64,000 nt of DNA from Thiotrichales bacterium (lineage in GTDB: Bacteria; Pseudomonadota; Gammaproteobacteria; Beggiatoales; Beggiatoaceae). The stretch is from positions 62,001 through 126,000 of the forward strand of contig JADGDE010000007.1 in assembly GCA_016745035.1 (NCBI GenBank), in the 5' to 3' direction. Both the position numbers and the translations under genes were made by a program. This document shows positions 47,142 to 58,003 of this stretch, one piece after another; positions within the stretch are counted from its first letter, which is position 1, and each line of letters opens with the position of its first letter. The notes beneath the pieces were generated by a model. The model saw nothing but the letters and a program-made list of their open reading frames with translations, had not been told where the DNA came from and searched no databases.

Positions 47142-47189
47142 TGCAATACCGAGGAGTCGAACCTCGCTAGGTAATCCGTACGTATTGCA
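47142..47189 (-). other. tRNA-like element lacking D and anticodon arms
   Basis: On the minus strand TGCAATAC and GTATTGCA pair perfectly (8 bp). A canonical T-arm CGAGG-TTCGACT-CCTCG follows after only 15 connecting bases, so there is no room for D and anticodon arms. It may be a decayed tRNA-Cys (a GCA triplet lies within the acceptor strand) or a minimal tRNA-like structure. Confidence 0.45.
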
Positions 47190-47230
47190 TACAAAGCTTT
47201 CGGTATACGCCGTGCAATTTCAGCTTAAGC

Positions 47231-47286
47231 GCACCAGTCAGGTGTATCGAACCTGTACTATAGAAGGCTTTGATTCAGTTTGATGC
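47231..47286 (-). other. Second degenerate tRNA-like element
   Basis: On the minus strand GCATCA pairs with TGGTGC (one G-T) and encloses about 24 bases followed by CAGG-TTCGATACA-CCTG, a T-arm-like hairpin with an enlarged loop. At 56 nt it is too short for a standard tRNA. Weak, but in line with the other elements. Confidence 0.3.
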
Positions 47287-47311
47287 ATTGCATCGTAAAA
47301 CATTGAGGCAT

Positions 47312-47348
47312 AAAAAAACCCCGCTAAGCAACTCGCTTGCGGGGTTTT
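47312..47348 (-). terminator. Strong rho-independent terminator
   Basis: CCCCGC-T-AAGC pairs with GCTT-GCGGGG. Read on the minus strand it is followed by seven Ts, and on the plus strand by four. It ends minus-strand transcription coming from the promoter at 47549-47576 or from aroK, so the tRNA cluster beyond it needs read-through or its own promoter. Confidence 0.85.
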
Positions 47349-47356
47349 GTCTCCCT

Positions 47357-47385
47357 GCTGCGAGTTTGTTATCAAACTTCGCAGC
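47357..47385. other. Hairpin just before the terminator
   Basis: GCTGCGAGTTTG pairs with CAAACTTCGCAGC with a one-base bulge. With the CAACAC-TTCG-GTGTTG hairpin near 47480-47495 and the terminator, it gives the short minus-strand transcript a structured 3' part. Confidence 0.5.
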
Positions 47386-47399
47386 GATGGCTGGGAAGT

Positions 47400-47540
47400 T
47401 TAGGTGTTTGTATCTATATTTATATGATGAATCATAGGGTTGTTTGCTTTTAATCGACAGACGCACGCGGGCATGGCTGCAACACTTCGGTGTTGTTGCC
47501 TTGCGAAAAGGGGTAAATTAAAAAAATTTGTTGCGTTCAT
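47400..47540 (-). CDS. Possible leaderless 46-residue small ORF
   Basis: ATG 47540 lies about 2 bp from the transcription start predicted from the promoter at 47549-47576. The frame MNATNFFNLPLFARQQHRSV continues through AAMPACVCRLKANNPMIHHI to TAA at 47400-47402. There is no Shine-Dalgarno sequence. It could be a small protein, a leader peptide, or chance coding within a structured RNA; the UUCG hairpin lies inside it. Function unknown. Confidence 0.3.
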   Translation of the reverse strand: MNATNFFNLPLFARQQHRSVAAMPACVCRLKANNPMIHHINIDTNT

Positions 47541-47548
47541 AGGCGGGG

Positions 47549-47576
47549 ATTGTAGGCTTTTTTTATTGAATGTCAA
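47549..47576 (-). promoter_or_regulatory. Strong sigma-70 promoter with GC-rich discriminator
   Basis: On the minus strand a perfect TTGACA (47576-47571) and TACAAT (47554-47549) are 16 bp apart. CCCCGCC follows the -10 box, as in stable-RNA promoters under stringent control. It drives transcription toward the terminator at 47312-47348 and the tRNA cluster. Confidence 0.75.
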
Positions 47577-47715
47577 GGATTATTTTTTATGCAACAGCGG
47601 GAATACTACAGAGAACACTTAAGAATTTAAGCTGAGAAAAATCCAAGAGAGCAGCACGGTTTGCGTTCCTTTCTCGTCTTTGGAACGCTCACCTGCCTAA
47701 CATCAGCATCCGGTG

Positions 47716-48222
47716 CTAATTGATTTCTTGCAAAATTTTATTCACCACGGCTTTCACAGGTTCTGCGCCCGTTTTAATCCGGTGATGAGCCGTTTCTTCA
47801 TACAAAGCTTGGCGCTGTTGCATGAGTTCTTCGAGCTTGGCTCTGGGATTTTCAGTTTGCAATAAGGGACGGTTTTTGCTGTGTTGAGTGCGTTCTATCA
47901 AGGTGTCAATATCGGCATAGAGATAAATCACTTTGCCACGCTCGCGCAAGTAGCGACGGTTGTCAGCATTGAGTATCACACCGCCACCTGTGGCAAGGAC
48001 AATGTTATTTTCTTGGGTCAGCTCATCGACCATATTGGTTTCACGGTTGCGAAAACCCGCCTCGCCTTCCAATTCAAAAATCAAAGGAATGCTTGCACCA
48101 GTGCGCTGCTCTATTTCGTGATCACTGTCTTTGAATTGATAGTGTAGTTGCTGCGCAACTAAACGCCCAACGGTGGTTTTACCAACACCCATAAGACCGA
48201 TGAGGAAAATATTATCTGACAC
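47716..48222 (-). CDS. aroK: Shikimate kinase
   Basis: 168 residues. The P-loop is GLMGVGKTT, followed by the DSDHEIE shikimate-binding segment (usually DxD), the GEAGFRNRE motif and LATGGGVI, and the lid region SKNRPLL. It phosphorylates shikimate, the step before AroA. It is the last gene of a minus-strand run with rnt (18-bp gap). The usual partner aroB is not adjacent. Confidence 0.93.
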   Translation of the reverse strand: MSDNIFLIGLMGVGKTTVGRLVAQQLHYQFKDSDHEIEQRTGASIPLIFELEGEAGFRNRETNMVDELTQENNIVLATGGGVILNADNRRYLRERGKVIYLYADIDTLIERTQHSKNRPLLQTENPRAKLEELMQQRQALYEETAHHRIKTGAEPVKAVVNKILQEIN

Positions 48223-48240
48223 GAGCTGACATCCTTGTCA

Positions 48241-48867
48241 TTACAAGCTGGGATTAAGCGCATCCCAGCGGTTAACGATATAACAAAATAACTCTGCTGT
48301 CCGCTCAGCATCATATATCGCTGAGTGGGCTTGCGAATTATCCCAATTAATCCCTATCGCTTGTGCCGCCTTAGCAAGTACCGTTTGCTGGCAAGCCAGC
48401 CCCCCGAGCGTTGCTGTGTCAAAGCAGCTAAACTGATGAAAAGGATTACGTTTTATTTGTGTTCTTTTTACCGCAGCATTAATAAAACCTAAATCAAAGG
48501 CGGCATTGTGCCCGACTAAAATTGCTCGCGAGCAACCGTGATTTTTTACGGCGGTGCGAATGGGGGCAAAGATTTTTTGTAAGGCTTCTTTTTCACTTAC
48601 CGCACCACGAAAAGGGTGATACGGGTCTACGCCGATAAAATCTAAAGAGGCTTGTTCCATTTTCGCCCCCTCGAACGGCTCAACGTGAGCCGCGTGGGTT
48701 TCAAGCCGTCGCCAATCGCCATGTTTATCCGGGAGCATAATCACTGCTGCTACTTCAAGTAGAGCATGAATACCCGCATCAAAACCGGCGGTTTCGACAT
48801 CAATGACCACGGGTAAAAAACCCCGAAAACGTTGAGCTACTGGAGCGCGCATCATACGATTTGCCAA
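48241..48867 (-). CDS. rnt: Ribonuclease T
   Basis: 208 residues, a DEDDh exonuclease. Visible are [12 protein letters not shown] (Asp, Glu), [11 protein letters not shown] (Asp) and [14 protein letters not shown] (His, Asp). RNase T trims tRNA and other stable-RNA 3' ends. [15 protein letters not shown] and [18 protein letters not shown] are specific for RNase T. It overlaps pyrC by 16 bp. Confidence 0.93.
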   Translation of the reverse strand: MANRMMRAPVAQRFRGFLPVVIDVETAGFDAGIHALLEVAAVIMLPDKHGDWRRLETHAAHVEPFEGAKMEQASLDFIGVDPYHPFRGAVSEKEALQKIFAPIRTAVKNHGCSRAILVGHNAAFDLGFINAAVKRTQIKRNPFHQFSCFDTATLGGLACQQTVLAKAAQAIGINWDNSQAHSAIYDAERTAELFCYIVNRWDALNPSL

Positions 48868-49886
48868 TGGATTTCGCGTCCAGCAAAAAATGGGGTGATA
48901 TAACTATCAGCAAATGGCAGTTTGTCAGGGACATGCCAGCTTTGTTTTTTCAGCGTAATGGTGTTGCGGTTGCGAGGTAAACCATAAAAGTCTGCACCAT
49001 AAAAACTGGCAAAACCCTCGAGTTTATCCAAAGCCCCCAGTTCTTCAAAGGCTTGAGCATAGAGTTCTATTGCTATCGGGGCGCTATAAACGCCTGCACA
49101 ACCACAAGCCGCATATTTTTTCCCTTGCGCGTGTGGGGCGCTATCAGTGCCAAGGAAAAAGCGTGGACTACCGCTGATGGCCGCCTCGCATAAAGCTTGC
49201 TGATGGGTAGCGCGTTTTAAAATCGGTAAGCAATAATGATCCGGTCGGATACCACCTTGGAAAATATGATTACGATTGAGGAGCAAATGATGCACGGTCA
49301 ACGTCGCTGCCAGCCGATCCTCGCCTTGTAAGATAAAATCCGCCGCTGCTTTGGTGGTGATGTGTTCCAGTACCACGTTCAGTGTCGGCAATTTTTCCAA
49401 TAAGGGTGCAAGCACCGTTTCGATGAACACCGCTTCACGGTCGAAAATATCAATCTCAGGGTCGGTGACTTCGCCATGAATCAGCAAGGGCAAACCCAGT
49501 TCCGCCATCGCTTCCAGCGCAGGATAACAACGGCTTAAATCCGTCACCCCTGCATCGGAATTGGTGGTTGCACCTGCCGGATAATATTTCACCGCAAACA
49601 CATGCGCACTCTCGACCGCTGCCTCAATTTCTTCGACCGTGGTGTTATCGGTGAGATATAAAGTCATCAGCGGCTGAAAATCATGCTCTTTAGGCACAGC
49701 GGCAAGAATGCGGGCTTGATAGTCCGCCGCTTGCGCCACCGTGGTCACAGGTGGGACAAGATTAGGCATAATGATCGCGCGGGCGAATTGAGCGCTGCTG
49801 GCAGCGGCGACACTTTTTAGGGCATCACCATCACGCAAATGCAAATGCCAATCATCTGGCTGAGTTAGGGTTAACGTATCAGTCAT
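48852..49886 (-). CDS. pyrC: Dihydroorotase
   Basis: 344 residues, class II dihydroorotase of pyrimidine synthesis. The zinc ligands are in [10 protein letters not shown] and the carboxylated Lys in [23 protein letters not shown], the VLEHIT segment and GTDSAPHA supply further metal and substrate residues. Its ATG shares one base with the stop of the upstream GTPase gene, and its end overlaps rnt. Confidence 0.95.
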   Translation of the reverse strand: MTDTLTLTQPDDWHLHLRDGDALKSVAAASSAQFARAIIMPNLVPPVTTVAQAADYQARILAAVPKEHDFQPLMTLYLTDNTTVEEIEAAVESAHVFAVKYYPAGATTNSDAGVTDLSRCYPALEAMAELGLPLLIHGEVTDPEIDIFDREAVFIETVLAPLLEKLPTLNVVLEHITTKAAADFILQGEDRLAATLTVHHLLLNRNHIFQGGIRPDHYCLPILKRATHQQALCEAAISGSPRFFLGTDSAPHAQGKKYAACGCAGVYSAPIAIELYAQAFEELGALDKLEGFASFYGADFYGLPRNRNTITLKKQSWHVPDKLPFADSYITPFFAGREIHWQIV

Positions 49887-51325
49887 TATTCACCGCTGGG
49901 CGTGGTAAATTGGTCATTGAGACTTTGCACATAACGGTTGGCATCATCCAAGACTTTATTCAGTTCTTCTTGACTACGATTGCCCCAACCTGAAGGGGTT
50001 TTCATCAATAAAGGTCGCCACCAACGGGTGCTTTTACGAAATGCCCCGGTGAGTTGTGCGCTGTCTTCTTCGTCTTCAGGTTTTTTACTCAAGCGTTTGA
50101 TAACCGCATCGGCTGCCCAACCCCGAATTTGGAAATGGCTATATAAATAACCGACCACTAATAACAGCAACAAAGGCAAACCAATAAAGATATTGCCGAT
50201 AGCGGTTTCTAAATAACCACCTAAAATTTCGGCTGTGCCCGTCACAGAAATAGCAAACCAGCCCATGATCGCCACTAAAGCGACTAATAAGCCCTCTGTC
50301 CAAAATACCCGTTTACGCCAACGCGCCAACATTTCTGCTGTGCGTGGAATCATTTCTTCACGAATGCGCTTGGCGGTGTATTCCAAGTTGCCAACCACGC
50401 GATAAGCGCGTTCGACTTCGACTTGTTTCATGCGGATTTCAATTTCTTCCATATCCGCTTCGCGCTTGCTTTCATAACGCGCCCGCACTTGGGGGTCTTC
50501 GATAGGCACGGCGACATCAGGATTATAAATCCGATAAAAACGCCCAGAGGTCAGCCCCGCTTGCGCGAGTCCGCGTTGCCATGCCGCGACGACTTCTTCA
50601 GGATTATCTTCGCGGGCAGTGACATCAATTTGATTCAAGACATAAAGGAATTTATTCGAGTCGGCGCGGTCAATGGTGGCGGCAACCAAATAATTTAAGG
50701 TGTCTTTCATTGCGCCTGGTTCGGGATGACGGGCATCAAAAAACACCAAAACTAAATCGGCGAGGTCGATAATGTGTTGGGTCAAACGCAAAGTCGAATC
50801 GCGTTGGCTGTCAGCATCGAATCCGGGGGAGTCGATAACGATTTTGCCGCGCACATGCTCACTGGGGCAGGTTTTTAGCTGCAAAAACGAGTCAATTCGT
50901 TGTGGACCGGCACTGGAGATTTCAGCGATTTTTTGACTGATTTGGAAAAAGGGAAAACGTGGATCGGCATCGAGTGCCACACCAGGTAAAGTTTTGCTAT
51001 CACCTTGGTTGCTGTAGGTAATGACGGTGAATTTCTCGTCTACCGCTTGTGTACCTGTGCGCTGCAAATTGGAGCCAACATAGCTGTTAATAAAGGTCGA
51101 TTTACCGGCTGAGAACGTCCCTAAAACTGCAATCATCGGCCACCACGAAACGCGAGTCGCATAAGATTGTTCTTCAGTTAAAATACCTGAGCGATAAGCG
51201 ATCTGATCCAGTTCGCGATAACTTTGTACCGCTTTGAATAAAATCGGGTTATCTTGGTTTTCCTCAGCTAAATGCGCCTCTAAGTTCTGCAAACGTTTAG
51301 CAATTTGCATGGTGCTATTGGACAT
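49886..51325 (-). CDS. Dynamin-like GTPase with C-terminal membrane helices
   Basis: 479 residues from ATG 51325, preceded by GGGGGAG; an earlier ATG at 51364 overlaps accA and is unlikely. G1 is GTFSAGKST (69-77), G3 [11 protein letters not shown] and G4 NQID. Two C-terminal hydrophobic helices ([30 protein letters not shown]) anchor it in the inner membrane. Bacterial dynamin-like proteins remodel or protect membranes; the role here is unknown. It sits 28 bp downstream of accA and touches pyrC. Confidence 0.82.
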   Translation of the reverse strand: MSNSTMQIAKRLQNLEAHLAEENQDNPILFKAVQSYRELDQIAYRSGILTEEQSYATRVSWWPMIAVLGTFSAGKSTFINSYVGSNLQRTGTQAVDEKFTVITYSNQGDSKTLPGVALDADPRFPFFQISQKIAEISSAGPQRIDSFLQLKTCPSEHVRGKIVIDSPGFDADSQRDSTLRLTQHIIDLADLVLVFFDARHPEPGAMKDTLNYLVAATIDRADSNKFLYVLNQIDVTAREDNPEEVVAAWQRGLAQAGLTSGRFYRIYNPDVAVPIEDPQVRARYESKREADMEEIEIRMKQVEVERAYRVVGNLEYTAKRIREEMIPRTAEMLARWRKRVFWTEGLLVALVAIMGWFAISVTGTAEILGGYLETAIGNIFIGLPLLLLLVVGYLYSHFQIRGWAADAVIKRLSKKPEDEEDSAQLTGAFRKSTRWWRPLLMKTPSGWGNRSQEELNKVLDDANRYVQSLNDQFTTPSGE

Positions 51326-51353
51326 ATCTCCCCCCTTCCTTTGCGAAAAATCC

Positions 51354-52301
51354 TTATACGCCAAACGCCATAAAGCGTTGATAACGTTGCTCTAATAAAT
51401 CCGATAAACTCAGTTGCTGGAGTTGTTGTAATGTTTCTCTCAGCGAGCCTGCAAAATTGTCTGCCATTTGTTCCGGGTCTCGGTGTGCACCACCTAAAGG
51501 CTCAGGAATAATGTCTTCGATTAATTTTAATTCTTGTAAACGGTGCGCGGTCAAGCCTAAAGCTTCGGCCGCTTCGGGGGCTTTTTCAGCGCTTTTCCAT
51601 AAAATACTGGCACAGCCCTCAGGAGAAATCACCGAATAGGTACTATATTGGAACATGTTCACGCGGTCGCCAACACCAATGGCTAAAGCGCCACCGGAGC
51701 CACCTTCGCCGATAACAGTGCAGATAATTGGCGTTTTGAGTTGTGACATCACTTGCAGGTTTTTAGCAATCGCCTCGCTTTGCCCGCGTTCTTCGGCATC
51801 GACACCGGGATATGCGCCGGGGGTATCGATAAAGGTTAAAATCGGCATTTGAAAACGCTCGGCCATTTCCATCAGGCGCAAAGCTTTACGGTAGCCCTCA
51901 GGACGGGGCATCCCAAAATTATTGGCAATTTTTTCTTTGGTATCGCGGCCTTTTTGATGTCCAATTAGCATCACGGGTTGGTCGTCTAAACGCGCAGGAC
52001 CACCGATAATGGCTTTATCATCGGCAAAAGCCCGATCGCCATGTAAAGGTTCAAAATCGGTAAAGATTTTATCGATATAATCCATCGTGTATGGACGCTG
52101 GGGATGACGGGCAAGCTGCGCAATTTGCGCGGCGGTTAATTTGGAAAAAATGCTTTCAGTGAGTTCGCGGCTTTTGTCTTGCAAGCGCGTGATTTCATCG
52201 TGCATATTCAGGTCGTTATCGCTGCCCATATAGCGCAGCTCTTCAATTTTGGCTTCAAGTTCAGCAATCGGCTGTTCAAAATCAAGAAAGTTCAGATTCA
52301 T
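51354..52301 (-). CDS. accA: Acetyl-CoA carboxylase carboxyltransferase subunit alpha
   Basis: 315 residues (family about 317-319). Visible are [65 protein letters not shown] and [16 protein letters not shown]. With AccD it transfers the carboxyl group from biotin to acetyl-CoA. It heads the minus-strand run accA-GTPase-pyrC-rnt-aroK and is divergent from the glycerate kinase gene. Confidence 0.95.
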   Translation of the reverse strand: MNLNFLDFEQPIAELEAKIEELRYMGSDNDLNMHDEITRLQDKSRELTESIFSKLTAAQIAQLARHPQRPYTMDYIDKIFTDFEPLHGDRAFADDKAIIGGPARLDDQPVMLIGHQKGRDTKEKIANNFGMPRPEGYRKALRLMEMAERFQMPILTFIDTPGAYPGVDAEERGQSEAIAKNLQVMSQLKTPIICTVIGEGGSGGALAIGVGDRVNMFQYSTYSVISPEGCASILWKSAEKAPEAAEALGLTAHRLQELKLIEDIIPEPLGGAHRDPEQMADNFAGSLRETLQQLQQLSLSDLLEQRYQRFMAFGV

Positions 52302-52353
52302 GAGGTATCATTTTCGCTAAATTCTAATCGGGTTTATTATGGAGAGAGAGACG

Positions 52354-53583
52354 ATGAAAAGCAAACAGATTCCGCCGCCAATCGCGGATTTAATCGAAAT
52401 TTATCAGCACGGTTTGCAAGCGGTGGCAGGACAAAGCTGCGTCCATGATTGGCTAGTACAACAACAATATGCGAAAAAACAGCCTAAAGTCGCTGTGTTA
52501 GCCATCGGTAAAGCGGCACAAAGTATGTTTGATGGCGCTGTACAAGGTTTGGGAAAACAAATTGCGACAGCGCTGTTAATCAGCAAAAGTGGGCATTTAG
52601 CCACAAAGCAAGCCCCGTATGTGCAAGCACTGGAAGCCGGACATCCGATCCCCGATGCGCGCAGCCTTGTTGCTGGGCAAGCTGTATTACAATTTCTACA
52701 AGATTTGCCTACGGATATGCCTTTGTTATGCTTGGTTTCTGGCGGCAGCTCAGCGCTGGTGGAAGTCTTAGCTGAGGGCTTGAGTTTAGAAAATTGGCAA
52801 GACTTCAACCAATATTTATTGTCACAGCCTTTTAATATTGCTGAGATTAACCGCATTCGCCAGCACTTATCACAAATTAAAGCTGGACGTTTAGCCAATT
52901 TTGTCGGTAAGCGCTCTGTTGATGTCTTGTTGATTTCTGATGTGCCGGGGGATGATTTAAGCTTGATTGGCTCAGGCTTGCTGGTTGAGCATCAAGCCGC
53001 GCAATTGGCAATCGATACGGTTTTGCCAGCGCCTTATGCACAATGGCTACAACACGCGCCCGCTTTGGCAAAGCGCCATTACTTTGACTCGATTCATTTA
53101 CACTTACTTGCCAACGGTGATAAGGCCCTGAGGGCCATGCAAACTTTTGTCAGCAAGCAGCAAGTACATCGGCACACAGCTTTTATTGCTGGAGATGCTT
53201 TGCTTGCAGGTCGAGAAATTGGACGCTATTTGCGCAGCGCTCCCAAAGGGATTCATCTCTGGCATTCTGAAACCACCGTGACGTTACCCAAGGTTCATGG
53301 CAAAGGCGGGCGCTGTCAAAGCTTGGCATTGGCAGCCGCCGAGGTTTTGTCAGGGGCTGAGGATTGTTTTTTATTGGCTGGGGCAAGCGATGGCAGTGAT
53401 GGCATCAGTAGCGCCAGTGGTGCATGGGTCGATGGACAAACATGGGCAGCGGGAAAGCAGGCACAAAGACACTTAGAGATGGCTGATGCCGCTGGTTTTT
53501 TTCAGCAGCTAGGGCAACTATTACCAGCTATACCGACAGGAACCAATGTGATGGATTTGCTTATTGCGGTCAAACTTGAATAA
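52354..53583 (+). CDS. Glycerate 2-kinase (MOFRL family)
   Basis: 409 residues from ATG 52354, which has GGAGAGAGAG directly upstream; the earlier ATG at 52339 sits inside that ribosome-binding site. The DUF4147 domain shows IGKAAQSMFDGA, EAGHPIPD, LCLVSGGSSALV and ISDVPGDDLSLIGSG. The MOFRL domain follows with HGKGGRCQSLALAAA, GASDGSDG and PTGTNVMDLLIAV. It phosphorylates D-glycerate to 2-phosphoglycerate. It is a single gene divergent from accA. Confidence 0.88.
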   Translation: MKSKQIPPPIADLIEIYQHGLQAVAGQSCVHDWLVQQQYAKKQPKVAVLAIGKAAQSMFDGAVQGLGKQIATALLISKSGHLATKQAPYVQALEAGHPIPDARSLVAGQAVLQFLQDLPTDMPLLCLVSGGSSALVEVLAEGLSLENWQDFNQYLLSQPFNIAEINRIRQHLSQIKAGRLANFVGKRSVDVLLISDVPGDDLSLIGSGLLVEHQAAQLAIDTVLPAPYAQWLQHAPALAKRHYFDSIHLHLLANGDKALRAMQTFVSKQQVHRHTAFIAGDALLAGREIGRYLRSAPKGIHLWHSETTVTLPKVHGKGGRCQSLALAAAEVLSGAEDCFLLAGASDGSDGISSASGAWVDGQTWAAGKQAQRHLEMADAAGFFQQLGQLLPAIPTGTNVMDLLIAVKLE

Positions 53584-53764
53584 AGTTCTGAGTTTTCCCC
53601 GTTTAGGGGCGAGGTTAAGCCTTTGCATAGCATCTACAATATAGTTGCCATCTTTTTTGGGGATAAGGTATTTTAAAAAGGCAAATGCTTATAAAACTCA
53701 AATCGATAGTTCGTTATATCAAGCTTTGCATTGAATATGCATAATCCCAATTGAAACTAACTAT

Positions 53765-53849
53765 CTGATGTTACGCAAAGGCTAAATACCACTAGGCAGG
53801 CGGAAAATCACCTTATTGTGGCAAAAACTGGCTTAGTGCGTCACATCAG
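53765..53849. mobile_element. Miniature inverted-repeat element, copy D (85 bp)
   Basis: The ends are CTGATGTTACGCAAAGG and TGCGTCACATCAG. TAACTAT lies directly on both sides as a 7-bp direct repeat. It is a shortened version of copy C that lacks the middle part. Confidence 0.85.
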
Positions 53850-53891
53850 TAACTATTTTTTAAAGAAACGGGTTAGATTGACAATATATAA

Positions 53892-53964
53892 CTGATGTGA
53901 CGCACTTAATTGTTTTTTGCTTCATTATTCAATAATTGCAAGCTTAGCCTTTGCATAACATCAG
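53892..53964. mobile_element. Miniature inverted-repeat element, copy E (73 bp)
   Basis: The ends are CTGATGTGACGCACTTA and TAGCCTTTGCATAACATCAG. TATATAA flanks both sides. It is in reverse orientation to copy D and only 42 bp away. The interior differs from the long copies. Confidence 0.78.
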
Positions 53965-54084
53965 TATATAATCACTGGCTTAACGCCAATCGAATATTTT
54001 TTAGCATTTTAACCCAAAAAAATTATATCAAACTATATTATGCTTCATCATATTTTTGAGTCCTCATAAAGGCTTGTTGAACCC

Positions 54085-56781
54085 ATGTTACGAAGACACA
54101 GGCATCCTTATCCTGCTGTATATGCGGTAGTTGATTTTATCAAGCAGATCGGCTGGGTGTTTATATGGTGTTTTTTTTGTGCCCATGCACAAGCACAGCA
54201 AACTGTATTTGATGAGATTTTTCAAAAACACAGTGCAGTCATGTTACTGATTTCGGCTAAAAATGGACAAATTGTAGATGCCAATAAGGCCGCTAGTACC
54301 TTTTATGGTTACAGTAAAAGCGAGTTGATGCAAAAATCTATTCAGGATATTAATACCTTAACGGCACAAGAAGTTGAAATGGAACGCAAGCTTGCCGCCA
54401 GTGAGTCGCGTAACTTTTTTATTTTTCGCCATCGTCTTAAAGACAACAATATTAAAACGGTTGCTGTTTATTCTTACCCGGTTAATTTCTCCAATAAAAA
54501 ATTACTGTACTCAATTATTTTTGATATATCCAAGCAACGCAATATGCAAAATGAACTATGGCATTATCAATATCGCCTAGAGCAAATGGTCGCCCAACAA
54601 ACCCGAAAAATTGCTAAACAAAATCAACAAACTATCTGGTATTTGAGTTCAGGACTCGTGTTGTTGTCCTTTTTTATTGTTTTGTTATTTTACAATCTTT
54701 ATAAACGGCGCTTGAGTGAACGGCAATTAGAAAAAAATCAAAACAAATACCAGCGCTTAATTAACGGTTTACGTAAACATTTTTTATACACCCATGACAC
54801 AGAGGGTATTTTTACTTATGTCAGCCCTTCTATTTCTAATATTTTAGGCTATGAACGCCAAGAGTTTCTAACCCATTTCTCGACCTATTTGACCGACTCC
54901 CCCATGAATAATGAAGTGGCAATACATACGCACCTCACATTAAAGGGGCTGCAACAACCGCCTTATTTGGTCGAAATTTTTCATAAAAATGGAGATATTC
55001 GCACCTTAGAAGTGATCGAATCAGCCGTTTTTAATGCACATAATCAAGTCATTGCTGTCGAGGGCATTGCTCAAGATATTACCGATAAACGTATTATCGA
55101 AGCACAATTAGAAACAAAACAACAAGATCTTGCCAAAGCCCAAGAAATTGCCCATTTTGGTAATTGGCGTTTGGAATTCAAAAATAAACAATTATTTTGG
55201 TCAGATGAAGTGTTTCATATGTTTGGTATGCCGATCGCAGAAAATCCCAGTTATGATGCCTTTTGGCAAAGTATTCACCCAGAGGATCGTCAACACATAA
55301 AAGCGCATTTTAAAGCCGCGTTAAAAACTCAAAAACCACATGACAGCGAATATCGAATTATTCACCAAGCAGATCAAAGTATCCGTTGGTTGCATGAACG
55401 CTGCGAATATATCCAAAACGCCAATGGCGAAACGCTCAGTGCTAACGGCACAATACAAGATATTACAGACCGCAAATGTACTGAAATAGCCCTAAGAGAC
55501 GAACGCTTACGCCTAGATGAAATTGTTTGGGCAACCAATGTCGGTACGTGGGAGTGGCATATTCCCAGTGATAAAGTAAAAATTAACGCCCGCTGGAGCC
55601 AATTATTGGGTTATGAAGCCGAAGATGAACATTTTAGTCATATGGCTAATTGTTTGTCTTATTATCACCCCGAAGATCAAAACCGTTTTCATCATCTAGT
55701 CGAACGTTATTTTGCTCACCAACTGGATCATTTTGAGATTGAAGTGCGTATGTCGCATAAACAAGGGCATTGGGTGTGGCTTTTGAGCCGTGGGAAAGTA
55801 GTAGAATGGGATGCTAATAATAAGCCTTTGCGTATGTCGGGCACACATATGGACATCAGTGAACGCAAACATGCAGAAGACGTTATTCTTCAACTCTCGC
55901 GCCAAAATCAATTGATTTTAGAGTCCACGGGTGATGCCATTTGCGGCATCAATGCACAAGGTTATTTAACCTTTGTCAACCCCGCAGCCACACACTTATT
56001 AGGTTACCCAGAATCTGAGCTGATAGACCAATCCCTGACTTTAATTAAACCTGCTAAAACTCAAACTGAACGCCATACTTGTGCGATTTTTTCGACTTTA
56101 GACACTGGGGACTCACATCGAATTGATACCGAAATTTTTCAAAGAAAAGATCAAAGCCGTTTTTATGTTGAATATATCAGTACTGCGATTGAAGAAGACG
56201 GCATTATCACCGGGGCTGTGATTGCTTTTAGAGATATTAGTGAACGGAAAAAGCAAGAGGAAGAAATCAAGCGCTTAGCTACCACCGATCATTTAAGTGG
56301 TCTTTATAACCGTGCCGAATTTGATAAACAACTCAAGCAAGTGTATTTAGATTCACAACAACAACATAAAAATATGGCTCTGTTTATTTTGGATTTAGAT
56401 CGGTTTAAGCCGGTAAATGATCTCTATGGTCATCCTGTTGGTGATGCACTGCTACAGCAAATTGCGAAAGAATTATGTGATGCCTGCCAAAACAATGAAA
56501 TGGTCTCACGTATTGGTGGCGATGAATTTGCTATCATCAGCAATCATGTAAAAGAGCAAACCGATGGGGCTAAGCTGGCCGAGCAAATTATCAAACGCTG
56601 CGAGCATAAGCGCCTGGTAGAGCAACACGAAATTCAAATTGGTATTAGTATTGGTATCAGTTTATTTCCACAACACGCAAATTCTGTCGATGCCCTGATT
56701 CGCAAAGCCGACAAAGCCCTTTATCATGCCAAATCAGCGGGGCGCAATACCTATTGTTTTGCCGATTTTAAAACCCATTAG
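54085..56781 (+). CDS. Membrane-bound multi-PAS diguanylate cyclase
   Basis: 898 residues. The N-terminal hydrophobic segment (IGWVFIWCFFCAHAQA) may be a signal or anchor. It is followed by a periplasmic PAS-like domain (about 40-155), a transmembrane helix (about 183-207), four further PAS/PAC domains (about 220-710; PAC ends such as GIAQDITDKR and GTIQDITDRK) and a GGDEF domain with RIGGDEFAII (GGDEF at about 811-815). The active-site motif is intact, so it probably makes cyclic di-GMP. No RxxD inhibitory site is seen before GGDEF, and there is no EAL domain. Two miniature elements lie just upstream. Confidence 0.88.
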   Translation: MLRRHRHPYPAVYAVVDFIKQIGWVFIWCFFCAHAQAQQTVFDEIFQKHSAVMLLISAKNGQIVDANKAASTFYGYSKSELMQKSIQDINTLTAQEVEMERKLAASESRNFFIFRHRLKDNNIKTVAVYSYPVNFSNKKLLYSIIFDISKQRNMQNELWHYQYRLEQMVAQQTRKIAKQNQQTIWYLSSGLVLLSFFIVLLFYNLYKRRLSERQLEKNQNKYQRLINGLRKHFLYTHDTEGIFTYVSPSISNILGYERQEFLTHFSTYLTDSPMNNEVAIHTHLTLKGLQQPPYLVEIFHKNGDIRTLEVIESAVFNAHNQVIAVEGIAQDITDKRIIEAQLETKQQDLAKAQEIAHFGNWRLEFKNKQLFWSDEVFHMFGMPIAENPSYDAFWQSIHPEDRQHIKAHFKAALKTQKPHDSEYRIIHQADQSIRWLHERCEYIQNANGETLSANGTIQDITDRKCTEIALRDERLRLDEIVWATNVGTWEWHIPSDKVKINARWSQLLGYEAEDEHFSHMANCLSYYHPEDQNRFHHLVERYFAHQLDHFEIEVRMSHKQGHWVWLLSRGKVVEWDANNKPLRMSGTHMDISERKHAEDVILQLSRQNQLILESTGDAICGINAQGYLTFVNPAATHLLGYPESELIDQSLTLIKPAKTQTERHTCAIFSTLDTGDSHRIDTEIFQRKDQSRFYVEYISTAIEEDGIITGAVIAFRDISERKKQEEEIKRLATTDHLSGLYNRAEFDKQLKQVYLDSQQQHKNMALFILDLDRFKPVNDLYGHPVGDALLQQIAKELCDACQNNEMVSRIGGDEFAIISNHVKEQTDGAKLAEQIIKRCEHKRLVEQHEIQIGISIGISLFPQHANSVDALIRKADKALYHAKSAGRNTYCFADFKTH

Positions 56782-56817
56782 ATTTACCGCCGTATTGTGC
56801 CCAAATATGTCGCATGA

Positions 56818-57999
<1,182 letters not shown>

Positions 58000-58003
58000 T
58001 TTT

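Larger units (their letters stand above)
53584..54084. other. Gene-free segment with two miniature elements
   Basis: No gene seen between the glycerate kinase and the GGDEF gene. It contains miniature-element copies D and E. The last 100 bp before the GGDEF start are AT-rich and probably hold its promoter. Confidence 0.6.

Noticed and set aside
47062..47283. A 73-codon plus-strand ORF.
   Set aside because: It is the antisense of the tRNA cluster; its peptide (KKGLEPPTDYLIGSCSTIEL) is the usual translation artefact of antisense tRNA genes.
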